Source: Dehalococcoidia bacterium UBA2588 (GTDB lineage: Bacteria; Chloroflexota; Dehalococcoidia; Lucifugimonadales; UBA3495). From it: a stretch of 20,722 bases of DNA. How positions within the stretch are numbered: position 1 is the stretch's first letter; every line of letters begins with the position of its first letter. Both the position numbers and the translations under genes were made by a program. The notes below the pieces were generated by a model that saw only the letters and a program-made list of their open reading frames with translations, was not told the origin of the DNA and did not search any database. The DNA lies in the NCBI GenBank assembly GCA_002339805.1, contig DDKW01000046.1, forward strand, positions 1-20,722, written 5' to 3'. Shown here in pieces: positions 1 to 7,399 of this stretch.

Positions 1-1
1 C

Positions 2-121
2 CCTAAGCCTGCATTTGAGAAAGTGGCGCTGTCAGAGACAAACATGCCTCCAAAATCTACATTTTTTTACCCTAAAATGCCTACAGGATTGTTATTCCAT
101 CCTATATATATGGGCCCTTAA
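2..121 (+). CDS. possible 3' end of an unidentified gene
   Basis: An open frame enters from the left edge and runs 39 codons to a TAA at 119-121. The peptide ends with a Pro/aromatic-rich stretch (FYPKMPTGLLFHPIYMGP) that looks like a protein C-terminus rather than random translation, but I cannot assign it to a family. It would converge on the minus-strand aminotransferase that ends at 180. An open frame of 39 codons can arise by chance, so this is a tentative call that depends on the sequence to the left. Confidence 0.38.
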   Translation, partial: PKPAFEKVALSETNMPPKSTFFYPKMPTGLLFHPIYMGP

Positions 122-179
122 ACTTAACGTTCCCTCATGATAAAACTGCCTTTTTCTAAAGCCATTTACACAGAATAAG

Positions 180-1289
180 TCACCCGCTAATGTGTCCTAA
201 TTCTGGCAAAATCCGTTTCATGGCAGCAACAACTTCTTCAATGTCTTCTTTAACAACTGCGCCTAAATGTCCGACCCTGAATATTCTGCCGCTAAGTTTG
301 CCCTGACCTCCTGCTAGGACGATCTTTTCACTATCTTTCATTGTTTTCATGAATTTCGATGAATCTAAACCATCAGGAATATGCACCGCAGTTACAGTAT
401 CAGAAGCCCAGCGTTCATCACTTGGCAGTAATTTGAACCCCAAATCCTTCATGCTCTGCCTAGTGTACTCAGCAACGTCTGATTGCCTGATAAATATATT
501 TTCTATCCCCTCAGCTAACATCATATCTAATGCGACATCTAAAGCATAAAACAAGGAAATGTTAGGCGTCCAAGGAGTTTGCCCTTGCTCCAATGATTTT
601 TTTGCAGCCCCTAAATCAAAATACGATTTGGGCATTTTGGCCGTTTCATAAGCCTTCCAAGCTCTTTCGCTAAAGCTTATAAAAGCTAATCCTGGAGGAA
701 TCATGAACGATTTTTGAGATCCTGTTGATACTACATCACAACCCCAGCCATCTACCGGCAAAGGAACAGATCCCAAACTACTCACAGCATCAACTAAAAT
801 CAAAGCTTCACTGTTATTCTTCACTGCACTGCAAATACCTTCCAGGTCGTGGGTAACCCCTGTAGAAGTTTCATTATGAGTGATAATAACAGCTTTAACG
901 TCAGGATTTTCTTTGATTGACTGTTCAATTAAGTCCGGAGAAATTGCGTCTCCCCATTCACATATTATTTCTACCACATCAGCGCCATACGTTTTGGCTA
1001 TCTCTACATATCTATCTCCAAAAGAACCGGCACTGCATGCTATCACCTTATCCCCAGGAGACAAAGTATTAACTATTGAAGCTTCAAGAGCCCCTGTTCC
1101 AGATGCAGTTAGTATAAACACATCTTCTTTAGTCATGAAAACTTGCTTCAATTTATCGGTTGTATCATCTAACAGTTTCTTGAATTCTGGGCCCCTATGA
1201 TTGATCATAGGGCTAGTCAAAGCTTCAAGAACTGGATCTGGTAATGGGGTTGGACCTGGGGTTCTTAAGTTAAAAGTATCTAATGCCAC
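180..1289 (-). CDS. class V PLP-dependent aminotransferase (alanine-glyoxylate / serine-pyruvate type)
   Basis: Soluble PLP enzyme of the aminotransferase class V group (COG0075 type). It probably moves an amino group between a small amino acid (alanine, serine or aspartate) and glyoxylate or pyruvate; the exact substrate cannot be read from sequence. Numbering from the GTG start: an N-terminal NLRTPGPTPLP substrate/dimer motif at about residues 7-17, a phosphate-binding segment ASGTGALEAS at 62-71, HNETSTG at 138-144, the cofactor-contacting VDAVSS at 166-171, and the Schiff-base lysine in GSQK at residue 193. At 369 aa it has the normal family length. I chose the GTG at 1287-1289 because AGGAG (plus-strand 1298-1302) lies 8 nt upstream, and because a TTG at 1335-1337 would sit at the predicted transcription start. 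The gene is transcribed alone, divergently from the helicase gene. Confidence 0.9.
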   Translation of the reverse strand: MALDTFNLRTPGPTPLPDPVLEALTSPMINHRGPEFKKLLDDTTDKLKQVFMTKEDVFILTASGTGALEASIVNTLSPGDKVIACSAGSFGDRYVEIAKTYGADVVEIICEWGDAISPDLIEQSIKENPDVKAVIITHNETSTGVTHDLEGICSAVKNNSEALILVDAVSSLGSVPLPVDGWGCDVVSTGSQKSFMIPPGLAFISFSERAWKAYETAKMPKSYFDLGAAKKSLEQGQTPWTPNISLFYALDVALDMMLAEGIENIFIRQSDVAEYTRQSMKDLGFKLLPSDERWASDTVTAVHIPDGLDSSKFMKTMKDSEKIVLAGGQGKLSGRIFRVGHLGAVVKEDIEEVVAAMKRILPELGHISG

Positions 1290-1297
1290 TGAATACG

Positions 1298-1302
1298 CTC
1301 CT
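1298..1302 (-). promoter_or_regulatory. Shine-Dalgarno site that fixes the aminotransferase GTG start
   Basis: On the minus strand the bases read AGGAG, 8 nt before the GTG at 1287-1289. No ATG occurs near the N-terminus, and the more upstream TTG at 1335-1337 has no such site. This site therefore decides the start in favour of GTG. Confidence 0.7.
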
Positions 1303-1339
1303 GATATTTGCCTCTCTATATGTTGCCTTTCCAGCAAAA

Positions 1340-1367
1340 ATTATATCACCGCAATGACCTTAATCAA
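1340..1367 (-). promoter_or_regulatory. sigma70-like promoter of the aminotransferase gene
   Basis: On the minus strand, TTGATT (plus 1362-1367) and a perfect TATAAT (plus 1340-1345) are separated by 16 nt. Transcription would begin near 1333, leaving a leader of about 45 nt that contains the AGGAG site before the GTG start. Confidence 0.5.
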
Positions 1368-1387
1368 ACTATTTTAAAATACCTACA

Positions 1388-1396
1388 TGCTATACT
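1388..1396 (+). promoter_or_regulatory. extended -10 element just upstream of the helicase start (candidate leaderless promoter)
   Basis: TGCTATACT matches the extended -10 form (TGn followed by a TATAAT-like hexamer). It ends 6 nt before the helicase ATG at 1403. No Shine-Dalgarno sequence is visible and I see no good -35. With the usual 6-7 nt spacing, transcription would start at or next to the ATG, giving a leaderless mRNA. This is inferred from motif position only. Confidence 0.4.
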
Positions 1397-1402
1397 AGCA
1401 AC

Positions 1403-3607
1403 ATGGTAATTACCTCTGAATCGATCTTAAACTCCCTTAACCCTGAGCAGCAACGTGCCGTTCAACATATCAATGGACCTATGCTAATAATTGCTGGGCC
1501 AGGCAGTGGTAAGACCAGAGTAATAACAAATAGAGCGGCTCATTTGGTGCTTAGTGGCACACTAAACAAAGCTTCGGTCCTAGCAGTAACATTTACAAAC
1601 AAAGCAGCTAGCGAATTAAAAGATAGAATTTCACAGATGAAAATTGCTGGACCTGAACAAATAACTGCAAGCACATTTCATTCGTTTTGTGCTCGCATAC
1701 TTAGAGCACATGGATCGTACGTAGGGCTAGATAGGAATTACTCTATTTATGACTCGGATGATCAATTATCTGCTATCAAAGAATCAATGATAATAGCTGA
1801 AATAGACACGAAGCAGACAAACCCAAGATCCATACAAAATTTAATATCTAAAGCAAAAACCTCTAGAAAAGATTCTCGGATGATGGCGCAGGATGCAGAC
1901 ACTTACTTTGAAGAATTAGCCGCGTCTATATACAGTAGGTATGAAGAGCTTCTTCAAAGGAACAATGCTGCAGATTTCGACGATCTCATTTCCAAATCAG
2001 TAGATTTATTATTGAATTACCCTGCAGTAAGAGAATCTTACAACCAAAACTATCAACAAGTAATGATCGATGAATTTCAAGACACCAATGCTTCTCAATA
2101 TTTATTATCTAAACTATTAGTCCAAGATCATCAAAATTTAACCGTTGTTGGTGACCCAAATCAATCAATTTATTCTTGGAGGAATGCAGATATTACAAAT
2201 ATACTGAACTTCCAAGAAGATTTTCCTGATACTCAAGTGATATCTATTAACCAAAATTATAGGTCCACGCAAAACATCCTAAAAACAGCACGAAACGTGA
2301 TTACGACCAATCAGCTAAATATCGATAACGAAATTTACACAGAAAACCCTGAAGGATCACCGGTAATATCACATGAAGCATTCGATGAATTAGATGAAGC
2401 GGCTTTTGTAATTGCAGAGTCCAAACAGCTCACACAAGGACCTAATCCTGACTTCAAATTAAGTGATATCGCCATAATGTATAGAGTAAATGCGCAATCT
2501 AGAGTGATTGAAGAAGCTTGCCTGAAGTCGAGCGTGAAATATAGGATAGTTGGCGGAATACAATTTTATCAGCGCAAAGAAATTAAAGATCTAATCGCAT
2601 ATCTCTCGGCTATATCTAATCCTTCTGACGACATAAGCCTAATCAGAGCCATCAGTAACCCCGGCAGAGGAATCGGCAAAAAGACTCTTGAGTCTTTAAA
2701 ATCCTACAGTACCGATAAACATTTATCTCTACTTGACGCCCTGCAAGAGTTAAACTCAGAGCACGAAAACGATGGATCTATCCCACTAATGTTCAATTCA
2801 AGGTCAATCAAATTGCTATCAGGTTTTTACAATGTGTTCCACCATTTTATTGCTCAATCATCCCAAGTACCTCTCGTAGAATTAATAGATCTGGTTTTAG
2901 AAAATAGTGGCCTACAATCATCAATACTAGAGTCTTCAGACAAAGCTCAAGAACGGTGGGAAAATATTTTGGAATTCAGGGAAACTTCTAGAGAATTCAA
3001 CACTCAGAATGCTCTAGAAGGGCTCTCGTCATTACTAGACCGACTAGCTTTAATTAACGATGTAGATTCATACGATGATACAGATAATTGTTTAACTTTG
3101 ATTACTCTACATCAATCCAAAGGATTAGAATTTCCTGTAGTGTTTCTTGTAGGTTTAGAAGAAGGACTTCTGCCTCATAGTAGATCATTTGACGATCATT
3201 TCCAAATAGAAGAAGAACGCAGATTATGCTATGTAGGTGTAACGAGAGCAGAAAAACGGCTATATTTAACTCATGCCTTCCGAAGAGGTCTTATGGGGCA
3301 ATATGGCCCTAGCATTAAATCTAGATTCATAGAGCATTTAGATACTAAGAAGCATGCACCTTTTGCACTCCCATCTAATACCGCCACATTAATCTCGCAG
3401 AATGGAGTCAAAGTAGCAAAGCCAAAAATAAAACCTGTACCTACAATAGGGCAAACAATACTTCATAATGCATTTGGAGAAGGTGTAGTATTAGATGTGC
3501 TACAAATAAACCAAGATTTTGAAATAACTATACAATTCAAAGAAAGCTCCGGAACTAAAAAACTACTACATAGTTTTGCCCCTATTGAAATTCTAGATAA
3601 CATTTAA
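1403..3607 (+). CDS. UvrD/PcrA-type superfamily 1A 3'-5' DNA helicase
   Basis: ATP-driven single-stranded-DNA translocase and helicase of the UvrD/Rep/PcrA family, acting in nucleotide-excision or mismatch repair and in clearing replication forks. The motifs are in order: Q-motif LNPEQQRAV (about 12-20), Walker A AGPGSGKT at 31-38, motif Ia VTFTNKAA at about 62-69, Walker B DEFQDT at 223-228, motif III GDPNQSIYSWR at 250-260, motif IV NYRST at 285-289, motif V HQSKGLEFP near residue 571, and motif VI VTRAEKRL near 612. The C-terminus carries the FGEGVV-type segment seen in PcrA/UvrD tails. At 734 aa it is a full-length member. It starts at ATG 1403 with no clear ribosome site and a -10-like element immediately upstream. 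The GNAT gene follows 19 nt downstream. Whether it is the UvrD, PcrA or Rep orthologue cannot be settled from sequence motifs. Confidence 0.95.
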   Translation: MVITSESILNSLNPEQQRAVQHINGPMLIIAGPGSGKTRVITNRAAHLVLSGTLNKASVLAVTFTNKAASELKDRISQMKIAGPEQITASTFHSFCARILRAHGSYVGLDRNYSIYDSDDQLSAIKESMIIAEIDTKQTNPRSIQNLISKAKTSRKDSRMMAQDADTYFEELAASIYSRYEELLQRNNAADFDDLISKSVDLLLNYPAVRESYNQNYQQVMIDEFQDTNASQYLLSKLLVQDHQNLTVVGDPNQSIYSWRNADITNILNFQEDFPDTQVISINQNYRSTQNILKTARNVITTNQLNIDNEIYTENPEGSPVISHEAFDELDEAAFVIAESKQLTQGPNPDFKLSDIAIMYRVNAQSRVIEEACLKSSVKYRIVGGIQFYQRKEIKDLIAYLSAISNPSDDISLIRAISNPGRGIGKKTLESLKSYSTDKHLSLLDALQELNSEHENDGSIPLMFNSRSIKLLSGFYNVFHHFIAQSSQVPLVELIDLVLENSGLQSSILESSDKAQERWENILEFRETSREFNTQNALEGLSSLLDRLALINDVDSYDDTDNCLTLITLHQSKGLEFPVVFLVGLEEGLLPHSRSFDDHFQIEEERRLCYVGVTRAEKRLYLTHAFRRGLMGQYGPSIKSRFIEHLDTKKHAPFALPSNTATLISQNGVKVAKPKIKPVPTIGQTILHNAFGEGVVLDVLQINQDFEITIQFKESSGTKKLLHSFAPIEILDNI

Positions 3608-3626
3608 AATTCAGAAGGCCTAACTT

Positions 3627-4076
3627 ATGAAGGTTAATCCAGAAAAAAATATCACTGTAAAAATTGTAGATTCTGAGCTAGAAAAAAATGATTGTGTTCG
3701 CATCAGAACCCAAGTCTTCGTTCTGGAGCAAGGCGTGGATCCCAATCATGAAATTGATGACTACGATGATAAATGCGTGCACGCAATCGCTTTAATCGGG
3801 TCTGAGCCTGTAGGTACAGGAAGACTCATCAAATTGTCATCAAGTAAAGCTCAAATAGGGCGAATGGCTGTTCTTCACGAATGTAGGAGATTACAAATAG
3901 GAACCCAAATACTAAAAAAACTAGAAAAACACGCACACGAAATGCAGATTACCACATTAATTCTACATGCACAGTTGTATGTAAGAAATTTTTACGAAAA
4001 CAATGGATATACGGCAACGGGAGAAGTATTTTTAGACGAAAATATATCTCATGTTCTTATGACTAAACAATTATAA
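3627..4076 (+). CDS. GNAT family N-acyltransferase (ElaA/YjcF-like)
   Basis: Small cytoplasmic acetyl-/acyl-CoA-dependent N-acyltransferase of the GNAT fold; the acceptor is unknown. It shows the subgroup pattern of YjcF/ElaA proteins: VFVLEQGV at 30-37, an acidic EIDDYDD at 42-48, GTGRL at 63-67, the acyl-CoA-binding motif A RMAVLHECRRLQIGTQIL at 79-96, and C-terminal LHAQLYVRNFYENNGY (113-128) followed by SHVLMTK. AAGG lies 13 nt upstream of the ATG, and the helicase gene ends 19 nt upstream, so the two are probably co-transcribed. Its stop lies 1 nt from the stop of the convergent NIPSNAP gene. At 149 aa it is of normal length. Confidence 0.88.
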   Translation: MKVNPEKNITVKIVDSELEKNDCVRIRTQVFVLEQGVDPNHEIDDYDDKCVHAIALIGSEPVGTGRLIKLSSSKAQIGRMAVLHECRRLQIGTQILKKLEKHAHEMQITTLILHAQLYVRNFYENNGYTATGEVFLDENISHVLMTKQL

Positions 4077-4077
4077 T

Positions 4078-4377
4078 TTAGGCATCTACAGTTTCTATTA
4101 TTTTGATCTCCATTTTTGCTATATGGCTTGGGGGTAAATCTCCTAAACTTTTACGCTCCGGAGAGTCAAAGAATGACTGCTCTTTAGAAGGGATATCATC
4201 TATAGAGTCAAATTTGCGCATCCAGATAAATTCATTTCTATCAAGATTCACCCAAGTGCCTTGAACAGGTATTCCAAGTCGTTCGTGTACGGGCCTTATG
4301 TGTTCGTTAAACAAAGAAATAAAAGAATCCATCATTCCCTTGTTTATAGTATAAGTTCTTAACTGCAATACAGGCAT
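4078..4377 (-). CDS. NIPSNAP family protein
   Basis: Small dimeric alpha/beta-barrel (ferredoxin-like) protein of the NIPSNAP family, which has no established reaction in bacteria. Seen in sequence: the N-terminal LQLRTYTINKG strand typical of the family, a middle WVNLDRNEFIWMRKFDS segment, and a short basic helix with a C-terminal strand (KMEIKIIE). At 99 aa it matches single-domain members. It starts 9 nt after the dehydratase gene ends, with GAGG before its ATG, so it is the last gene of a three-gene operon. NIPSNAP proteins often sit beside catabolic enzymes; a supporting role in the same pathway is an inference. Confidence 0.85.
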   Translation of the reverse strand: MPVLQLRTYTINKGMMDSFISLFNEHIRPVHERLGIPVQGTWVNLDRNEFIWMRKFDSIDDIPSKEQSFFDSPERKSLGDLPPSHIAKMEIKIIETVDA

Positions 4378-4386
4378 TTATAGACC

Positions 4387-5484
4387 TCACTCTTTGAATT
4401 TATTTATAACATCCGGATTAAACTCTAGGCCTAATCCAGGCTTATCCGGAACATTGATTTGGCCGTTAATTACTTCCGGGGTCTCTAAGAACAATTCTAA
4501 TGACCAAGGCATATATTCTACTGTTAAGCCATTAGGAATAGCCGACATAGTATGGACTTGGACTTCAGGAATAAGATGACTGACCACCGGTAAGTTGAAA
4601 GCTTCCGCCATATGCGCAACTTTCATGAATTGAGTGATCCCGCCTACTCGCATCAAATCAATCATAACAATATCAATTGATCGAGCTTCAATCATATGCC
4701 TAAAAGGCCTAATCCCGTAAACATACTCACCAGCGCATATAGGAGTTGTTAACGACTCCGCTACTCTAGCTAACCCCTGGTAGTCCTCGCAAGCAACTAC
4801 ATCTTCCAGCCAGAACAAATTATATTCCTCTACTCTAGATCCAATTTGTATAGCTTGATTTACATCCCACAGTTGATTGATATCGCACATAAGGTCAATA
4901 TCAGGAGATAACACCTGTCTTAAAGTTTTCATTCGTTCAATTTCAGCAGATGCCGTTAACTCCCCTCCCATCTGAGTTTTCATCTGAGTAAATCCCAATT
5001 CAACTAATCTTGGAGCAATATATTCTAAATCTTTTAAATTCTTTTCCCTGACTAATTGACCACTAGCATAAGTGTTAATACTAGTCCTAAATCCACCCAA
5101 TAAAGAGGACACAGTTTGATTTAGACATTTGCCTTTAATATCCCATAGTGCTGTGTCAATAGAAGCCATCGCTATATTTAGTATTCCTCCTGGGCCCGAA
5201 CCAGTTGATGCTGTTATCAGCTTAGCGTACAAATTTTCTATTTGTGACGGGTCTTCACCAATTAATAATTCAGAAAGGTTTTCTACAGATAATTTAAGCG
5301 CTGGATACAAAGGGTTATTAACATTGCCTGGAATAAAAGAAACTCCTATTCCTGTTATTCCTTCATCTGTATGTAGCTCAAGGGTAACAAATCCTCTGGT
5401 TGAGTCACTCCCTTTAACACCTTCTACCAAAGGCTTATCTGATTGAATCCTTACAGAATTAACCTCAAATCCACTAATTCTCAT
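4387..5484 (-). CDS. enolase-superfamily dehydratase/racemase (mandelate racemase subgroup), second KxK lysine replaced
   Basis: Mg-dependent enzyme that removes the proton next to a carboxylate; most members dehydrate sugar acids, some racemise. Metal ligands fit Asp201, Glu227 and Glu253. The His-Asp dyad fits His303 with Asp276, and the late acid fits Glu323. The spacings from Asp201 to Glu323 (26, 26, 23, 27, 20) equal those of mandelate racemase Asp195/Glu221/Glu247/Asp270/His297/Glu317, as I recall them. The KxK motif on the second strand reads K169-T-Q171, so the lysine that acts as the S-face base in mandelate racemase is Gln. This favours a His-based dehydratase over a racemase. Full length at 365 aa. 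A strong AAGGAGA site precedes the ATG. It lies 21 nt after the PIG-L gene and 9 nt before NIPSNAP. The substrate is not determinable. Confidence 0.9.
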   Translation of the reverse strand: MRISGFEVNSVRIQSDKPLVEGVKGSDSTRGFVTLELHTDEGITGIGVSFIPGNVNNPLYPALKLSVENLSELLIGEDPSQIENLYAKLITASTGSGPGGILNIAMASIDTALWDIKGKCLNQTVSSLLGGFRTSINTYASGQLVREKNLKDLEYIAPRLVELGFTQMKTQMGGELTASAEIERMKTLRQVLSPDIDLMCDINQLWDVNQAIQIGSRVEEYNLFWLEDVVACEDYQGLARVAESLTTPICAGEYVYGIRPFRHMIEARSIDIVMIDLMRVGGITQFMKVAHMAEAFNLPVVSHLIPEVQVHTMSAIPNGLTVEYMPWSLELFLETPEVINGQINVPDKPGLGLEFNPDVINKFKE

Positions 5485-5505
5485 ATTAATATCTCCTTCT
5501 AGTAA

Positions 5506-6219
5506 TTATGAAAGATCAAAAGCATGGAACTTCTCTGCATAACGCATGTTAACAGATTCCCCATTTCTTGTTCTCCAATCTCTCATGTGATTAGCTACAG
5601 CGTCCATGTTTTCTATTTGGCTAGCATGTTTCTGTAATGCTTGGATTGCTATTTCTATCGTTTCAGAAACATCCACATACTCTTCTCCTAAATCAGAACC
5701 CATCACCCATAACTCCTTAACTTTATGAGGCTCTAACCCTTGTTCGAGCAAATCAGGGAAAGTAAGACGGTCTCTAGCTGTAGGGAATACTGCGGCCATC
5801 GCAGCTTCGCCTGAAGCTATATGATCAGGATGACCTATATATCCATTACCAGTAAGCTTTCTGGATGGATACATACATATCAAAATATCTGGTTTATGCT
5901 TCCGAATCTGTATTGTGATATCTTTCCGAAGAGATAATGAAGGCTCTAATACCGAATCTTCATAATCTAAAAACACTACCTCTTTTAACCCTAAAACTTC
6001 CGCTGCTTGTAATTGTTCAGCTTTCCTAGTTTGAATCAAAATTTCACTAGTAATAGCAGGGTCATCATTGCCTTTACTCCCGTCAGTACACAGCACATAA
6101 GTAACTTCCCATCCTTCTCTGCACCATTTTGCCACTGTGCCGCTACATCCCCACTCAGCATCGTCAGCATGTGCAACAACTACCATCGCTGATCGATATC
6201 CTTCTCTATCCGGCATCAT
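5506..6219 (-). CDS. PIG-L/LmbE family zinc-dependent N-deacetylase
   Basis: Zinc hydrolase of the PIG-L family, which removes N-acetyl groups from amino sugars (GlcNAc-type substrates, and mycothiol or bacillithiol precursors in some relatives). The signature is AHADDAEWG at 16-24, a variant of AHPDDxE with Ala in place of Pro; it supplies the first zinc ligands and the catalytic Asp. The second ligand site is GHPDH at 129-133. The overall length (237 aa) is normal and there is no signal peptide, so it should be cytoplasmic. Two adjacent ATGs are possible. AGGAG (plus 6225-6229) is 5 nt from the first and 8 nt from the second (start at 6216), and the second is slightly better spaced. It is the first gene of the operon with the enolase-family enzyme and NIPSNAP. 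Processing of an N-acetylated sugar or sugar acid would fit, but is inference. Confidence 0.88.
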   Translation of the reverse strand: MMPDREGYRSAMVVVAHADDAEWGCSGTVAKWCREGWEVTYVLCTDGSKGNDDPAITSEILIQTRKAEQLQAAEVLGLKEVVFLDYEDSVLEPSLSLRKDITIQIRKHKPDILICMYPSRKLTGNGYIGHPDHIASGEAAMAAVFPTARDRLTFPDLLEQGLEPHKVKELWVMGSDLGEEYVDVSETIEIAIQALQKHASQIENMDAVANHMRDWRTRNGESVNMRYAEKFHAFDLS

Positions 6220-6266
6220 TTATTCTCCTATGTTTATTAATTTATATATTATTCCTTCAACTTAGT

Positions 6267-6276
6267 ATTATATAAT
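6267..6276. promoter_or_regulatory. palindromic ATTATATAAT: candidate shared -10 for divergent promoters
   Basis: The 10-bp palindrome supplies a perfect TATAAT on both strands (plus 6271-6276, minus 6267-6272). It lies between the divergent PIG-L operon (-) and the 123-aa gene (+). Predicted starts near 6260 (-) and 6283 (+) would give leaders of about 40 and 30 nt. No convincing -35 is seen on either side. The whole gap is very AT-rich, so such matches are easy to find. Confidence 0.3.
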
Positions 6277-6313
6277 TTTTATACATTTAAAATCAGGATA
6301 AGAATGAATAACT

Positions 6314-6685
6314 ATGGCTAGATTATGGGGCAAAACATTTAATTACGAAGATGTTAGGGAAGGAGATGAGCTACCAGTATTAATCAAATGGTTGATGTTC
6401 GTAGACCCAAAAAAGGAACATTCGTTTTATAAAGCTGACGATCTTAAATCTTACGTTCGAGAAGCTATAATAAAAACCATACCCATCCAAAACCCATCCG
6501 AAAATCTTGATTGGATAACTCTCGAACTAAATCAAGATGTCTCTCTAAATACAAATCTTTCACTCACAGGAATAATAACCGCTAAGAATTTTAAACAAAA
6601 TAAAGAATTAATAATTACTTTCAACATTGAATCAGATGATGGAACTGTACAGCAAAAAGCTATTGCCACTGTATTTGTCATTTAA
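6314..6685 (+). CDS. small hotdog/MaoC-like protein lacking the catalytic segment
   Basis: Unrecognised 123-aa protein. Its N-terminus (YEDVREGDELPVLIK, residues 11-25) matches the entry strand of MaoC-like hydratases; compare WSELEEGQELPTLVK in the MaoC gene at 20242. The C-terminal half (LTGIITAKNF, 84-93, then KELIITFNIESDDG and a final strand) looks like the last strands of a hotdog fold. The middle, where MaoC enzymes carry the Gly-Asp...His active-site helix, is replaced by a charged helix and contains no such motif. It therefore probably lacks hydratase activity and may be a binding or structural hotdog. No good ribosome site precedes the ATG; an earlier ATG at 6304 stops after five codons. 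Its stop is 6 nt from the convergent membrane-protein gene. Confidence 0.65.
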   Translation: MARLWGKTFNYEDVREGDELPVLIKWLMFVDPKKEHSFYKADDLKSYVREAIIKTIPIQNPSENLDWITLELNQDVSLNTNLSLTGIITAKNFKQNKELIITFNIESDDGTVQQKAIATVFVI

Positions 6686-6691
6686 ATAATA

Positions 6692-7108
6692 TTAACGTCG
6701 GTTCTTCCTATTCCTTGCTCTTCTAGATCTAGGTTTGCTGCCCGAATCTTCTTCATCATGCTGGGTTATAACCATCGAACCCAAATTTCTAGAAATTTTA
6801 GGCTTCTGTACAAACGTCCAATGAATCTGTGTGATTACTGTCAATGCAACTCCTGGGATTATGAAAGTTATAGCTCCTTGCCTAGATATTCCTTCCCCCA
6901 AGAACAAAGCTTGATATACCAACAAATAAATGCCCATAAAAATCAGCGCCCAGGAGAGTGCTCCTGAAATAAATCCATTATGCCAAGGTGATCGAATCGT
7001 CAATACAGACCACAAAGGCCAAAAAACAAAAGAGGGGAACAAAAACCAGTCTTGATAGTACCATGGCTTAAGTTCTTTTCCTGGCTCTCCAAGGCTACTG
7101 TTTGCCAT
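6692..7108 (-). CDS. small integral membrane protein with Arg-rich C-terminal tail
   Basis: Unrecognised 138-aa protein. Three hydrophobic stretches are visible at about residues 25-42, 46-68 and 78-98, followed by a soluble tail ending in a very basic segment (KPRSRRARNRKNRR). By the positive-inside rule that tail is cytoplasmic and could touch nucleic acid or ribosomes, which is speculation. The N-terminal part contains WYYQDWFLFPSFVFWPLWSV, rich in aromatic residues. Its ATG overlaps the stop of the upstream 87-aa gene by one base (TGATG), so the two are translationally coupled and probably work together. Confidence 0.72.
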   Translation of the reverse strand: MANSSLGEPGKELKPWYYQDWFLFPSFVFWPLWSVLTIRSPWHNGFISGALSWALIFMGIYLLVYQALFLGEGISRQGAITFIIPGVALTVITQIHWTFVQKPKISRNLGSMVITQHDEEDSGSKPRSRRARNRKNRR

Positions 7109-7371
7109 CAGTTTCGCCCCAACATGATGTGGAATTCCAACACATCAATTGGTCTTTTATTTTTTATGGATGCCACAGAGTATTCAACGCACATACGAGC
7201 AAATCCTGAATATTCATATATGTGGCTACCCATGTTAACTACCGGAATAGGCCCATCTAATTGCACACTTATATCAGAAGGATTTTCTTCATTAACCCTT
7301 AAATCAATAAAATCACCGGTTAATTTTTCAATTTTATTTTTTAATTCTGTTACGAATTGTTGATCTTCCAA
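7108..7371 (-). CDS. small soluble protein of unknown function
   Basis: Unrecognised 87-aa acidic protein with no membrane segment. It has an N-terminal amphipathic helix (FVTELKNKIEKLTGDFIDLR) followed by short strands around ISVQLDGPIPVV and a C-terminal VLEFHIMLGRN. The start is TTG (7369-7371), supported by AGGAG at plus 7378-7382, 6 nt upstream; no ATG other than the internal Met at residue 47 exists. It is the promoter-proximal gene of a two-gene unit, with the membrane protein coupled through a TGATG overlap. It faces away from the rhodanese-like gene across a 95-nt gap that contains paired promoter motifs. Confidence 0.65.
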   Translation of the reverse strand: MEDQQFVTELKNKIEKLTGDFIDLRVNEENPSDISVQLDGPIPVVNMGSHIYEYSGFARMCVEYSVASIKNKRPIDVLEFHIMLGRN

Positions 7372-7377
7372 TAATAT

Positions 7378-7382
7378 CTCCT
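7378..7382 (-). promoter_or_regulatory. Shine-Dalgarno site supporting a TTG start
   Basis: AGGAG on the minus strand lies 6 nt upstream of the TTG at 7369-7371. It is the main reason to accept a TTG start for the 87-aa gene. Confidence 0.6.
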
Positions 7383-7399
7383 AAAATCGAGATCCTATT

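Noticed and set aside
880..1200. Open frames antisense to clear genes (also 5129-5446, 10725-11027, 12185-12586, 16454-16843, 19759-20160)
   Set aside because: Each lies wholly inside a well-supported gene on the other strand and shows no motif or ribosome site; they are shadow frames.
1290..1337. TTG-initiated N-terminal extension of the aminotransferase
   Set aside because: The TTG falls at the predicted transcription start, has no ribosome site, and the 16 extra residues lie ahead of the normal family N-terminus; the GTG at 1287-1289 has AGGAG 8 nt upstream.
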